Source: Sphingobium sp. AS12 (GTDB taxonomy: Bacteria; Pseudomonadota; Alphaproteobacteria; Sphingomonadales; Sphingomonadaceae). Taken from it: a stretch of 64,000 bases of DNA. Below, in pieces: positions 7,677-17,181 of this stretch. The translations under genes were made by a program, and so were the position numbers. Each line of letters starts with the position of its first letter. Within the stretch, counting starts at the first letter, position 1. A model generated the notes under the pieces. The model made no database searches. It saw nothing but the letters and a program-made list of their open reading frames with translations, and was not told the DNA's origin. The DNA lies in NCBI RefSeq assembly GCF_019097845.1, contig NZ_JAHRGM010000035.1, forward strand, positions 62,001-126,000, given 5' to 3'.

Positions 7677-9938
7677 TCAGAGCGCGATCCCGCCCGCCGC
7701 AAGCACCGCCAGCGTCAGCAGTTCGGACGCATTGGATGCCATCGTGGCGATCTGCACCGATTTTTCCATGCCGACCAGCACCGGGCCGATCATCGACGTG
7801 CCGCCCAGTTCGCGCAGCAGCTTGGCCGAGATATTGGCCGATTGCAGGCCGGGCATCACCAGCACATTGGCGGGGCCGGACAGGCGGCTGAACGGATAGC
7901 TTTTCATGACCGCCGGGTTCAGCGCCACGTCAGCGGTCATTTCGCCTTCATATTCGAAATCGACATCGCGTTCGTCGAGCAGCTTCACTGCGCCACGCAC
8001 ATTTTCCAGGAACGCGCCCGGCGGGTTGCCGAAATTGGAGTAGGAGAGGAAGGCGACGCGCGGGTCATGGCCCATGCGCCGGGCGACCGCGACCGTGCCT
8101 TCCGCAATGTCCGCCAGTTCGCTGGCCGTCGGGCGCTCGTTGACCGTGGTGTCGGCCAGGAACACGGTCTTGTCCTTCGATACCATGACATGGATGCCGA
8201 ACGGCGTGCGCCCTGCTGCGGGGTCCATCACCCGCTTCACTTCACGCAGGGTCTGCGCATAGGGGCGGGTCATGCCGGTGATCATTGCGTCGGCCACGCC
8301 CATCTTGACGAGCAATGTGCCAAAGATGTTGCGGTCCCGGTTCACCATCCGTTCGCAATCGCGGCGCAGATAGCCGCGCCGCTGGAGCCGGGCGTAAAGC
8401 AGGTCGACCATGTCGGGCACCAGTGGCGAGTTGACGCTGTTATGCAGCTCGAAACTGTCGGGATCGCGCACGCCCAGCGCCTTGAGCTTGTCCACGACAT
8501 CGCCGCGCCCGACCAGCACCGGAATACCATAGCCCAGGTCACGGAACTGGATCGCCGCGCGCAGCACCACTTCCTCCTCCGCTTCGGCGAACACGACGCG
8601 CTTGGGATTGGCCTTGGCCACTTCATAGGCACTGGTCAGAACAGAGGTGGTCGGGTTGAGCCGGGCTTTGAGCGACTGGCGATAAGCGGCCATGTCGGCG
8701 ATCGGCTTTTGCGCCACGCCGCTGTCCATCGCCGCCTGCGCAACGGCCGACGGCACCACTTCCATCAGGCGCGGGTCGAACGGGGCGGGGATGATATAGT
8801 CTGGCCCGAAACTGTGCGACCGGCCATAGGCCTTGGCCACTTCCTCCGGCACCTGTTCCCGCGCCAGCTCGGCGATGGCATGGGCGGCGGCGACCTTCAT
8901 CGCTTCGTTGATCGTGGTCGCCCGCACGTCCAGCGCACCGCGGAAGATGAAGGGGAAGCCGATGACATTATTGACCTGATTGGGATAGTCTGACCGGCCC
9001 GTCGCCACGATCGCTTCAGGACGCACGGCTTTGGCATCGGGCGGGGTGATTTCCGGGTCGGGATTGGCCATGGCGAAGATGATCGGCTTTTCGCCCATAT
9101 CCTTGACCATGTCCGGCGTCACCGCGCCTTTGACAGAAAGCCCTAAGAATACGTCCGCGCCCTTCATCGCTTCTTTCAGCGTGCGCGCATCGGTTTTCAC
9201 CGCATGGGCCGATTTCCACTGGTTCATGCCCTCGGTGCGGCCCTGATAGATCACGCCCTTGCTGTCGCACATGATGACATTGTCACCCGCCACGCCGAGC
9301 GCCTTGATGAGTTCGGTGCAGGCGATCGACGCCGCGCCCGCGCCATTGACCACGACTTTCAGGTCTTTGAGCTCCCGCCCGGTCAGCATCGCCGCGTTGA
9401 TGACGCCCGCCGCCGCGATGATCGCGGTGCCATGCTGGTCGTCATGGAACACCGGGATGTTCATCCGCTCTTTCAGCGTCTGTTCGATGATGAAGCATTC
9501 CGGCGCCTTGATATCCTCAAGGTTGATGCCGCCAAAGGTCGGCTCCATCAGCTCCACAGCGTCGATGAAGCGATCGACATCCTCGGTCTTGAGTTCGATG
9601 TCGATGCTGTCCACGTCGGCGAAGCGTTTGAAGAGGACCGCCTTGCCCTCCATCACCGGCTTGGACGCCAGCGCGCCCAGATTGCCAAGGCCCAGGATCG
9701 CCGTGCCGTTGGTGATGACGGCGACCAGATTGCCCTTGGCGGTATAATCATAGGCCGTCGCAGGGTCCGCCGCGATCGCCAGCACCGGCACGGCAACGCC
9801 CGGCGAATAGGCCAGGCTCAGGTCGCGCTGGGTCGCCATCGGTTTGGACGCGATGATCTCGATCTTGCCGGGGCGACCGGTCGAATGGAAAAACAGCGCC
9901 TCGCGCTCGGAAAATTCCACATTCGACTTGTCGGTCAT
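7677..9938 (-). CDS. maeB: NADP-dependent malic enzyme (MaeB type, fused phosphotransacetylase-like domain)
   Basis: Oxidatively decarboxylates malate to pyruvate with NADP+ reduction. The 753-residue length fits the two-domain bacterial MaeB family. The N-terminal malic domain (about 1-160) includes DLSLAYSPGVAVP and KGNLVAVITNGTAILGLGN, and is followed by the NAD(P)-binding domain (VVNGAGAASIACTEL, FAMANPDPEITP). From about residue 430 comes a phosphate acetyltransferase-like domain (FAEAEEEVVLRAA, MITGMTRPYAQTLREV) that is regulatory in relatives. The ATG at 9938 is used; a GTG lies one codon upstream. Divergent from mutS across a 111-base gap. Confidence 0.95.
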   Translation of the reverse strand: MTDKSNVEFSEREALFFHSTGRPGKIEIIASKPMATQRDLSLAYSPGVAVPVLAIAADPATAYDYTAKGNLVAVITNGTAILGLGNLGALASKPVMEGKAVLFKRFADVDSIDIELKTEDVDRFIDAVELMEPTFGGINLEDIKAPECFIIEQTLKERMNIPVFHDDQHGTAIIAAAGVINAAMLTGRELKDLKVVVNGAGAASIACTELIKALGVAGDNVIMCDSKGVIYQGRTEGMNQWKSAHAVKTDARTLKEAMKGADVFLGLSVKGAVTPDMVKDMGEKPIIFAMANPDPEITPPDAKAVRPEAIVATGRSDYPNQVNNVIGFPFIFRGALDVRATTINEAMKVAAAHAIAELAREQVPEEVAKAYGRSHSFGPDYIIPAPFDPRLMEVVPSAVAQAAMDSGVAQKPIADMAAYRQSLKARLNPTTSVLTSAYEVAKANPKRVVFAEAEEEVVLRAAIQFRDLGYGIPVLVGRGDVVDKLKALGVRDPDSFELHNSVNSPLVPDMVDLLYARLQRRGYLRRDCERMVNRDRNIFGTLLVKMGVADAMITGMTRPYAQTLREVKRVMDPAAGRTPFGIHVMVSKDKTVFLADTTVNERPTASELADIAEGTVAVARRMGHDPRVAFLSYSNFGNPPGAFLENVRGAVKLLDERDVDFEYEGEMTADVALNPAVMKSYPFSRLSGPANVLVMPGLQSANISAKLLRELGGTSMIGPVLVGMEKSVQIATMASNASELLTLAVLAAGGIAL

Positions 9939-10049
9939 CACTTACCCGCCTTTGCTGTCCGTTGCGTCGGCCCTAGCGGCAAGCGCGCCTTGTGGGCAAG
10001 TGCGAGAAGGCTTCTTTCCTGTGCTGCGGCTTGGCGCTATCGCACCATC

Positions 10050-12701
10050 ATGCCCAGCGCCCCGACCGATACCGTGATCCAGCCCGCCCCCACGCCGATG
10101 ATGGCGCAATATCTGGCGCTCAAGAGCCAAGCGCGTGACTGCCTGCTCTTCTATCGTATGGGTGATTTCTTCGAGCTGTTCTTCGACGATGCGAAGGCTG
10201 CCGCCGCGACGCTCGACATTGCGCTGACCAGCCGGGGCGAACATGGCGGCGCGCCGATCCCGATGTGCGGCGTGCCGGTGCATAGTGCGGAGGGCTATCT
10301 CGCGCGGCTGATCAAGGCAGGCCACCGGGTCGCCATTGCCGAGCAGACCGAAACGCCCGCGCAGGCCAAGGCGCGCGGGGGCAAGACACTCGTGGCGCGC
10401 GACATCGTGCGCTATGTGACCGCAGGCACGCTGACCGAGGAGACTCTGCTCGATTCTCGGCGCGACAATATGCTTGTCGCCCTCGCGCAGGTGGGTGGAG
10501 ATGGCGAAATCGGCCTCGCCGCCGCCGACATCTCGACTGGCCGGTTCGAAACGATGACCTGCCGCGTCATCGACCTGCCCGCCGAACTCGCCCGCCTGCG
10601 CCCCAGCGAGACGGTGGTGGCCGAAGGATCGTCGCTCGACATAGCCGACGCCCATATGTTCGATCGCGCGGCCTTTTCCAGCAGTCGCGCCGAAACGTCC
10701 CTCAAACGGCTGTTCGGGGTCGCGACGCTCGACGGCTTCGGCCAGTTCAGCCGGGCAGAGCTCGCCGCGATGGGCGGGCTGATCGCCTATCTCGACCATG
10801 CGGGGAAGGGGACTTTGCCTTTCCTCGCGCCACCCCTGCGCCAGACCAGCGGCGGCCATGTCGCGATCGACGCGGCAACGCGCGAGAGTCTGGAGATTGT
10901 CGCGACGATGAGCGGCGCGCGCGCGGGCAGCCTGCTTGGCGCGGTCGACCGCACGGTGACGGGGGCAGGGGCGCGGCTGCTGGCGCAGGATATGTCTGCG
11001 CCGCTGATGGATATGGGGCTGATCGAAGCGCGGCTGGGGCTGGTGCAGCTGTTCCATGACGATGCCGGGCTGCGCGACCAGTTGCGGGGCGCATTGCGCG
11101 CGCTGCCCGACATTGGCCGGGCATTGGGCCGCGTCGCAGTGGGCCGGGGCAGTCCGCGTGACCTTGGCCAGCTGCGCGATGGCCTTGGCGAAGCGCGGTT
11201 GCTGCGTGAGCGGCTGGGACGCTTGCCCGATCAGCCGCTGCTGCTCGCCCGCCTGCTCCCCGCGCTTGATGGCCATGGTGCGCTCGTCGATAGCCTCGCG
11301 CGCGCGCTGGTGCCTGCTCCACCAACCGAAACGGCGAACGGCGGCTATATTGCCGACGGCTATGATCCCGCGCTGGACGAGCTGCGCCGCATGGCGGGCG
11401 ATGGCCGCCGGGCGATTGCCGCGCTGGAGGCGAAATATCGCGCGCAAACGGGCATTTCGACGCTCAAGATCCGCCATAATGGCGTACTGGGCTATCATGT
11501 CGAAGTGCCTGCCCGCGCCGCTGACTCGCTGATGCAGCCCGACAGCGGCTTTACCCATCGCCAGACACTGGCAGGCGTCGTGCGCTTCAATTCGGTCGAT
11601 CTGCACGAGGAAGCCGGGCGCGTCGCGCAGGCGGGCGGCCATGCGCTGGTCGCCGAAGCGGCCCATCTGGAAGATCTGATCGCCGCCGTGCTGGACCGCA
11701 AGGCCGACATCGCCCGCGCGGCGCAAGCGCTGGCCCGGCTCGACGTTGCCGCTGCGCTCGCCGAACGTGCGGCAGAGGGCGGCTGGCAAAGGCCGCATTT
11801 CGTTGCTGCCGACGGAGCGGGACCATGCCTCGCCATCACCGGCGGGCGGCACCCGGTGGTGGAGGATGCGCTGCGACGCGAAGGGCAGGCCTTCGTCGCC
11901 AATGATTGCCGTCTGGTGCAGGATGATCGGCTCTGGCTGGTCACCGGCCCCAATATGGGCGGCAAATCCACCTTCCTGCGGCAAAATGCGCTGATCGTCA
12001 TCCTTGCGCAGGCGGGCGCCTATGTCCCCGCGGCGGCGGCGACGCTCAGCCTGGTCGATCGGCTGTTCAGCCGGGTCGGCGCATCGGACAATCTGGCGCG
12101 GGGCCGCTCCACCTTCATGGTCGAGATGGTCGAGACCGCCGCCATCCTGGCGCAGGCGACGGCCGACAGTTTCGTCATCCTCGACGAAGTCGGGCGCGGC
12201 ACCTCCACCTATGACGGGCTGGCGCTGGCATGGGCAGTGGTGGAGGCGGTGCATGAGGTTAATCGCTGCCGCTGCCTGTTTGCCACCCATTATCATGAAC
12301 TCACCCGACTGGCCGAAAGCCTCTCCGCGCTCTCGCTGCACCATGTCCGCGCGCGGGAATGGAAGGGTGATCTGGTGCTGCTGCACGAACTGAGCGACGG
12401 TCCGGCGGATCGCAGCTATGGCCTGGCCGTGGCGCGGCTGGCGGGTCTGCCTGCCGCTGTCCTGAAGCGCGCCAAGGATGTGCTGGCGCGGCTGGAGGCG
12501 GGCAAGGCCAAGACCGGCGGCATTGCGGCGGGGCTGGACGATCTGCCGCTGTTCGCCGCCGTTGCTGCCCAGTCCGAACCCGTGATCGACCCGCTGCGCG
12601 CGGCGCTCGACGGCATCGACGCCGATGCGTTGTCGCCGCGTGAGGCGCTCGATCAACTATATCGGCTGAAACAACTGGCCGCGACCAGCGACCATGACTA
12701 G
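10050..12701 (+). CDS. mutS: DNA mismatch repair protein MutS
   Basis: Recognises mispairs and short loops and recruits MutL. The mismatch-contacting motif is at residues 34-44 (FYRMGDFFELF, with F40 and E42 as the intercalating Phe-x-Glu pair). The core/lever region is in the middle, Walker A TGPNMGGKS at about 632-640 and Walker B ILDEVGRGTSTYDG at about 710. The C-terminal helix-turn-helix dimerisation tail is present. Length 883 residues is normal. The frame is open far upstream, but the ATG at 10050 matches the family start; codons before it are antisense to the malic enzyme gene. It is followed 9 bases later by glnD. Confidence 0.97.
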   Translation: MPSAPTDTVIQPAPTPMMAQYLALKSQARDCLLFYRMGDFFELFFDDAKAAAATLDIALTSRGEHGGAPIPMCGVPVHSAEGYLARLIKAGHRVAIAEQTETPAQAKARGGKTLVARDIVRYVTAGTLTEETLLDSRRDNMLVALAQVGGDGEIGLAAADISTGRFETMTCRVIDLPAELARLRPSETVVAEGSSLDIADAHMFDRAAFSSSRAETSLKRLFGVATLDGFGQFSRAELAAMGGLIAYLDHAGKGTLPFLAPPLRQTSGGHVAIDAATRESLEIVATMSGARAGSLLGAVDRTVTGAGARLLAQDMSAPLMDMGLIEARLGLVQLFHDDAGLRDQLRGALRALPDIGRALGRVAVGRGSPRDLGQLRDGLGEARLLRERLGRLPDQPLLLARLLPALDGHGALVDSLARALVPAPPTETANGGYIADGYDPALDELRRMAGDGRRAIAALEAKYRAQTGISTLKIRHNGVLGYHVEVPARAADSLMQPDSGFTHRQTLAGVVRFNSVDLHEEAGRVAQAGGHALVAEAAHLEDLIAAVLDRKADIARAAQALARLDVAAALAERAAEGGWQRPHFVAADGAGPCLAITGGRHPVVEDALRREGQAFVANDCRLVQDDRLWLVTGPNMGGKSTFLRQNALIVILAQAGAYVPAAAATLSLVDRLFSRVGASDNLARGRSTFMVEMVETAAILAQATADSFVILDEVGRGTSTYDGLALAWAVVEAVHEVNRCRCLFATHYHELTRLAESLSALSLHHVRAREWKGDLVLLHELSDGPADRSYGLAVARLAGLPAAVLKRAKDVLARLEAGKAKTGGIAAGLDDLPLFAAVAAQSEPVIDPLRAALDGIDADALSPREALDQLYRLKQLAATSDHD

Positions 12702-12710
12702 ATAGCCTCC

Positions 12711-15473
12711 ATGGTCATGCAATTTCCCGCGCTGGGATCGCGCCGTGCGATCATTGATCGGCGCGCGATTTCCGACAATATTACCGCTCAGGCGCAGCTG
12801 CACCGTAGCGATCCGATGCTGCTGCGCGGCCTGATCGTCAAGGAATTGAAGGCGGCGCTGGATGAGGGGCGGGCCGAGGTCGCCCGGCGGCTGGAGGCGA
12901 AGCCCACGCGCGGGCGGGAGGCGGTGACTGCCTTTGCCTTCCTGATCGACCAGATTTTGCGCCTGCTTTTTGACGCAACGACCCACCATCTCTACCCATC
13001 GGGCAACCGCAGCACGGGCGAGCGGATCGCCCTGATCGCGGTTGGCGGCTATGGCCGAGGCGAAATGGCGCCGCATAGCGACGTCGATATCGGCTTCATT
13101 ACGCCCTGGAAGCCGACCGGCTGGACCGAGCAGGTCATTGAATCCATGCTCTATTCGCTCTGGGATCTGGGCCTGAAAGTCGGCCATTCCAGCCGCTCCA
13201 TCGACGAGACGATGCGGATGGCCAAGGCGGACCTGACCGTCCGCACCGCTCTACTGGAGGCGCGCTATGTCTGGGGCGACCGGGCGTTGTACGAGGAAAC
13301 ATCGACCCGCTTCGACGCCGAAGTTATGCAGGGCACGGCCCGTGCCTTCGTCACCGACAAGCTGGCCGAGCGTGAGGAGCGGCACAAACGGATGGGCGAC
13401 AGCCGCTATGTCGTCGAACCCAATGTGAAAGAGGGCAAGGGCGGCCTGCGCGATCTGCATACCCTGTTCTGGATCGGCAAATATGTGAACCGGGTGCGGT
13501 CGGTCGCCGAACTGGTCGATGTCGGCCTGCTGACCCAGCTGGAATTGCGGCAGTTCCAGAAGGCGGAGGATTTCCTGTGGGCGGTGCGCTGTCACCTGCA
13601 CACCATCACCGGCCGGGCGGAGGATCGGCTGACCTTCGACCTCCAGCTGGAAACCGCGACGCGGATGCGCTTTACCGGGCGGCATGGCCGGTCGGGGGTG
13701 GAGCGCTTCATGCGCTATTATTTCCTCAACGCCAAAATCGTCGGCGATCTGACCGCCATGTTCCTGGCCCATCTGGACGATCAGATGGCGGCGAAGGGAC
13801 GGCGCTATATTCCCGCCATGTTCCGTCGGCCCAAGAAGCTGGACGGTTTCGTGCTGGAGCGCGGGCGCCTCTCGCTGCCCAGCGATGATTTCTTTCAGGT
13901 CGATCCGGTCCGGCTCATCGAGATTTTCGCCGTGGCCGACCGCCATGGACTGGCCATCCACCCCAGCGCGATCCGCGCCGCCAGCCGCGACGCCGGGCTA
14001 ATCACGGCAAAGGTGCGCAAGGACCCGCGCGCCAACGCCGCCTTCATGGATGTGCTGACGTCCCCGCGCGATCCCGAAACCGTGCTGCGCTGGATGAACG
14101 AATCGACCGTTTTCGGTCGTTTCATCCCCGATTTCCGCCGGGTCGTGGCGCAGATGCAGTTCGATATGTATCACCATTATACGGTGGACGAACATACGAT
14201 CCGCGCCGTCGGCCTGCTCGCCCGGATCGAAAAGGGCGAACTGCCCGAAGATCATCCACTCGCCTCCGAACTGATGGGCAAGCTGCTCTCGCGTCGCGTC
14301 CTCTATGTCGCGGTGCTGCTGCATGACATTGCCAAGGGGCGGGGCGGCGATCACAGTATTTTGGGCGCGGACGTCGCCGAACATCTCTGCCCGCGCCTGG
14401 GCCTCACCCCGGCGGAGACGGAAACGGTCGCCTGGCTGGTGCGCTATCATCTGCTGATGTCGGCCACCGCCTTCAAGCGCGATCTGGCCGATTACAAGAC
14501 GATCCTCGATTTCGTCGATGTCGTGCAAAGCCCGGAGCGGCTGCGGCTGCTGCTCTGCCTGACCGTGGTGGATATTCGCGCGGTCGGGCCGGGTGTGTGG
14601 AACAGCTGGAAGCGGCAGTTGCTGGGCGACCTCTATGATTCAGCCGAAGAATTGCTGCGGCTGGGCCACAAGCAGAAGGGCCGCAGCGAACGGGTCGCGG
14701 CCAAGCAGGAAGCGACGCGGCTGGCGCTGGGGCTGCCGGACGCAGAGTTTGAGCGGCTGCGCAGGCGGCTGCCCGAATCCTACTGGATTGCCGAGCCAGA
14801 GGATATATTGATCCACAACGCGCACCATATATTGGCTTCTGCCGATGCGCCCTTGTCGATCGCGGCCCATTATTACCCGCAGCGCGGCGCGACGTTGGTG
14901 ACGGTCTATGCCACCGACCATCCGGGGCTGTTCTACCGCATTGCCGGCGCCATCCATCTGGCGGGCGGCAACATTATCGACGCGCGCATCCATACGACGC
15001 GCGATGGCGTGGCGATCGACAATTTCCTGGTACAGGACCCGTTCGGTGGCGCCTTCCACGATCCCGATCAGCTGACCCGCATCCGCAATGCGATCGAGGA
15101 TTCGCTGTCCAACCGCCACCGCATGATCACCAAATTGTCGGCGCGCCCGCTGACCCGGACCCGCGCCGAAGCCTTCCGCATCGTCCCCAATGTGCTAATC
15201 GACAACAAGGCGTCGAACCGCTTTACCGTGGTAGAGATCAACGCCGCCGACCGGCCGGCGCTGCTGTTCAGCCTGGCCAATGCGCTGTTCCAGTCGAAGG
15301 TCACGGTCCACAGCGCCCATGTCGCCACCTATGGCGAACGCGCGGTCGATACGTTCTACGTCACCGACCTGCTGGGCGGAAAGATAGAGAGCAAGGCGCG
15401 GCTGCAAACGCTTGAACGCCGCCTGCTCGAGGCGGCTGGCGGCGAGGTGGATGAGGCGCTGGAACGGGCTTAG
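12711..15473 (+). CDS. glnD: Bifunctional PII uridylyltransferase/uridylyl-removing enzyme
   Basis: Central nitrogen sensor that adds UMP to, or removes it from, PII proteins in response to glutamine. Domains in order: nucleotidyltransferase with GGYGRGEMAPHSDVDIGF around residue 107, PII-uridylyltransferase helical region, HD hydrolase domain with LLHDIAKGRGGDHS near residue 540, and two C-terminal ACT domains (TVYATDHPGLFYRIAGAI; VEINAADRPALLFSLANAL) that bind glutamine. 920 residues is the usual size. Starts at 12711 and 12717 are both possible. It is 9 bases after mutS, so probably co-transcribed; a strong palindrome follows the stop. Confidence 0.96.
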   Translation: MVMQFPALGSRRAIIDRRAISDNITAQAQLHRSDPMLLRGLIVKELKAALDEGRAEVARRLEAKPTRGREAVTAFAFLIDQILRLLFDATTHHLYPSGNRSTGERIALIAVGGYGRGEMAPHSDVDIGFITPWKPTGWTEQVIESMLYSLWDLGLKVGHSSRSIDETMRMAKADLTVRTALLEARYVWGDRALYEETSTRFDAEVMQGTARAFVTDKLAEREERHKRMGDSRYVVEPNVKEGKGGLRDLHTLFWIGKYVNRVRSVAELVDVGLLTQLELRQFQKAEDFLWAVRCHLHTITGRAEDRLTFDLQLETATRMRFTGRHGRSGVERFMRYYFLNAKIVGDLTAMFLAHLDDQMAAKGRRYIPAMFRRPKKLDGFVLERGRLSLPSDDFFQVDPVRLIEIFAVADRHGLAIHPSAIRAASRDAGLITAKVRKDPRANAAFMDVLTSPRDPETVLRWMNESTVFGRFIPDFRRVVAQMQFDMYHHYTVDEHTIRAVGLLARIEKGELPEDHPLASELMGKLLSRRVLYVAVLLHDIAKGRGGDHSILGADVAEHLCPRLGLTPAETETVAWLVRYHLLMSATAFKRDLADYKTILDFVDVVQSPERLRLLLCLTVVDIRAVGPGVWNSWKRQLLGDLYDSAEELLRLGHKQKGRSERVAAKQEATRLALGLPDAEFERLRRRLPESYWIAEPEDILIHNAHHILASADAPLSIAAHYYPQRGATLVTVYATDHPGLFYRIAGAIHLAGGNIIDARIHTTRDGVAIDNFLVQDPFGGAFHDPDQLTRIRNAIEDSLSNRHRMITKLSARPLTRTRAEAFRIVPNVLIDNKASNRFTVVEINAADRPALLFSLANALFQSKVTVHSAHVATYGERAVDTFYVTDLLGGKIESKARLQTLERRLLEAAGGEVDEALERA

Positions 15474-15495
15474 GGTGCGAAGCCTTCACATCAAT

Positions 15496-15562
15496 CCGTT
15501 CGTTTCGAGCGAAGTCGAGAAACGGTAGTGCGCAGTTTCTCGACTTCGCTCGAAACGAACGG
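15496..15562. repeat. Type A dispersed palindrome between convergent genes
   Basis: Inverted repeat with arms CCGTTCGTTTCGAGCGAAGT plus CGAGAAAC and the exact reverse complement, loop of about 11 bases. It lies in the 113-base gap between the converging glnD and lipoprotein genes. Other copies in this window are at 19958, 29271 (one arm only) and 45863. The long stem at a convergent junction suggests use as a bidirectional terminator or mRNA 3'-end stabiliser. Confidence 0.85.
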
Positions 15563-15586
15563 AAGTTGGCGTGCGTCTCCCCAACT

Positions 15587-16219
15587 CTAGCCAGGCTGCG
15601 TCGCCAGCCAGGCCGCGACATCCGACGCAACCTTGTTCGCCGCCGCGTTGAGCGGCACACCGATCGTCCCGGCCTCAATCTTCGCGCCTACGGGCACGCT
15701 GGCGGTGAAGCGCTGCCGCGCGATCACCGTGCCGCTGCCCTTGGTCAATAGGGCATCATAGGTCACGACCGCGCTATTGCCCGGCGCATCGATGCCAAAG
15801 GCAACCAGTTCGCCCATCAGCCGCTGACCATTGTCGCCAGCATATTGGCCGGGGGCCAGAACGATGCGGTTGCTGGTCGCGGAGATCGTTTCGGCCAGCA
15901 GCGTCTGGAACAGGTGGCGCGGCGTGTCGGCCCACTGCACCTTGGTCACATAGGCGACCGATGTGGGCGACAGCTGCACCGGCACCCGCACCGTATCCAG
16001 CATCTTGGGCGCATCGGGATCGGCAACGGTCAGGCTTGGTCCCTGCGTCCCGGTCAGCAGGCGCCCAGGCGCGACCGTCTGCGTGGCGCTCAGCGCCAGC
16101 AACTGTTCCGGCGGCTTGGCCCCGAACGATACGCAGCCTGCCAGCAGGAAGGCGGCGGTGAGCGCAACCGTGGCTCTGCGCGTGTGGCGGTTGAACATGC
16201 GCCTTGTCCCTCTCATCAT
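15587..16219 (-). CDS. ABC-type transport auxiliary lipoprotein (PqiC/Mla-associated family)
   Basis: Outer-membrane-associated lipoprotein that works with MCE transporters in lipid transport between membranes. Signal peptide with lipobox LAGC at about residues 26-29 (TAAFLLAGCVSFG), then the family pattern LALSATQTVAPG, VRVPVQLSPTSVAYV and a final RQRFTASVPV segment. The start overlaps the stop of the MCE gene by 4 bases, making it the last gene of a four-gene operon. The frame also allows a start at the second Met (residue 8). Confidence 0.85.
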   Translation of the reverse strand: MMRGTRRMFNRHTRRATVALTAAFLLAGCVSFGAKPPEQLLALSATQTVAPGRLLTGTQGPSLTVADPDAPKMLDTVRVPVQLSPTSVAYVTKVQWADTPRHLFQTLLAETISATSNRIVLAPGQYAGDNGQRLMGELVAFGIDAPGNSAVVTYDALLTKGSGTVIARQRFTASVPVGAKIEAGTIGVPLNAAANKVASDVAAWLATQPG

Positions 16220-17178
16220 GGCTTGTAATCCGGCAATTTGGGCGATCCGACCAGCGAACCGGCCCCTTGCTGGTCGAGTTTTTCAGCAACACCCCGGAAA
16301 GCGCGCGACATTTCGCGCAGGTCGCGGACCAGCTGGTTGACCTCCGGCATGGTCTGGTTGCTGAACGCGCGCACGCCCGGCTGGGCCTCGGCAATCGTCT
16401 TGTCGAGCGTGTCGATGCTCCGCGTCGCCGACTGCACGCTCTTGCGCAGGTCGGCCATCAACGGCTTGCCCTCGTCGGTCAGCAGCGAATCGGTCGTAGC
16501 AGCCAGCTTGCCAATTTGCTCGGCGGCTACCCCGGTGCGCTGCACCGCGATGCGCGCTTCGGCCAGCGTGGCGGAAATTTCCGGGCTGCGATCGGCCAGC
16601 GAGCTGGAAATACGCTCGACATTGGCCAGGATGCCAGCGATCGACTGCTGATTCTTGTCGTTCAGCAATTCGGTCAGCCGCTCGGTCAGGGTCGACAGCC
16701 GTTCCAGCAGTTGCGGCGCATTGTTGAGCAATTCGCCCAGCGCCCCCGGCTTGGTCGGGATCACCGGCACGCCGTCGGGGCAAACCGACAGCGGATTATT
16801 GGTCGGACATAGGATCGGCGGTGCGCCCTTGACTGCGCCATCCAGCACGATTTCGCTGACACCGGTAAAGCCCACGCCCGCGATCGTTGCGGTGGTGCCT
16901 TGCAGGACGGGCGTGCCGTCCTTGACCGAAATGCGCACCTTCACAAAGCCCGGATCGCGCTTCCACAGCTCGATCTTCTCGACCTGGCCCGACGGGACGC
17001 CGGAATAATTGACGCTCGATCCCTTCGCCAGCCCGTTGACCGACTGTTTGAAGAAGATGTCATATTCCTTGTTCTGCCCATCGGAGATGCGCGAGAACCA
17101 GAAGGCCGCCGCAATGATCGCCGCCAGCAAGATCAGCGTGACCGCGCCCACCAGCACATGGTTGGATCGGGTTTCCAT
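16216..17178 (-). CDS. mlaD: MCE family substrate-binding protein (MlaD-like)
   Basis: Membrane-anchored lipid-binding ring component of an MCE/Mla-type transporter. One N-terminal membrane helix (about residues 8-28, LVGAVTLILLAAIIAAAFWF), then the MCE domain with VNGLAKGSSVNYSGVPSG and the conserved GVGFTGVSEIVLDG, followed by a long alpha-helical region through about residue 300. The length of 320 residues is longer than E. coli MlaD and typical of alphaproteobacterial single-MCE proteins. It follows the ATPase gene by 3 bases. Confidence 0.9.
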   Translation of the reverse strand: METRSNHVLVGAVTLILLAAIIAAAFWFSRISDGQNKEYDIFFKQSVNGLAKGSSVNYSGVPSGQVEKIELWKRDPGFVKVRISVKDGTPVLQGTTATIAGVGFTGVSEIVLDGAVKGAPPILCPTNNPLSVCPDGVPVIPTKPGALGELLNNAPQLLERLSTLTERLTELLNDKNQQSIAGILANVERISSSLADRSPEISATLAEARIAVQRTGVAAEQIGKLAATTDSLLTDEGKPLMADLRKSVQSATRSIDTLDKTIAEAQPGVRAFSNQTMPEVNQLVRDLREMSRAFRGVAEKLDQQGAGSLVGSPKLPDYKP

Positions 17179-17181
17179 ATC

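Noticed and set aside
9204..10049. N-terminal extension of MutS by about 280 residues
   Set aside because: That part is antisense to the malic enzyme and crosses the intergenic gap; the family start at 10050 is intact.
9942..12656. Very long open frame (904 codons) antisense to mutS
   Set aside because: High-GC codon bias leaves the opposite strand open; the product has no domain, is rich in Arg/Gln/His and lies fully over a clear MutS.
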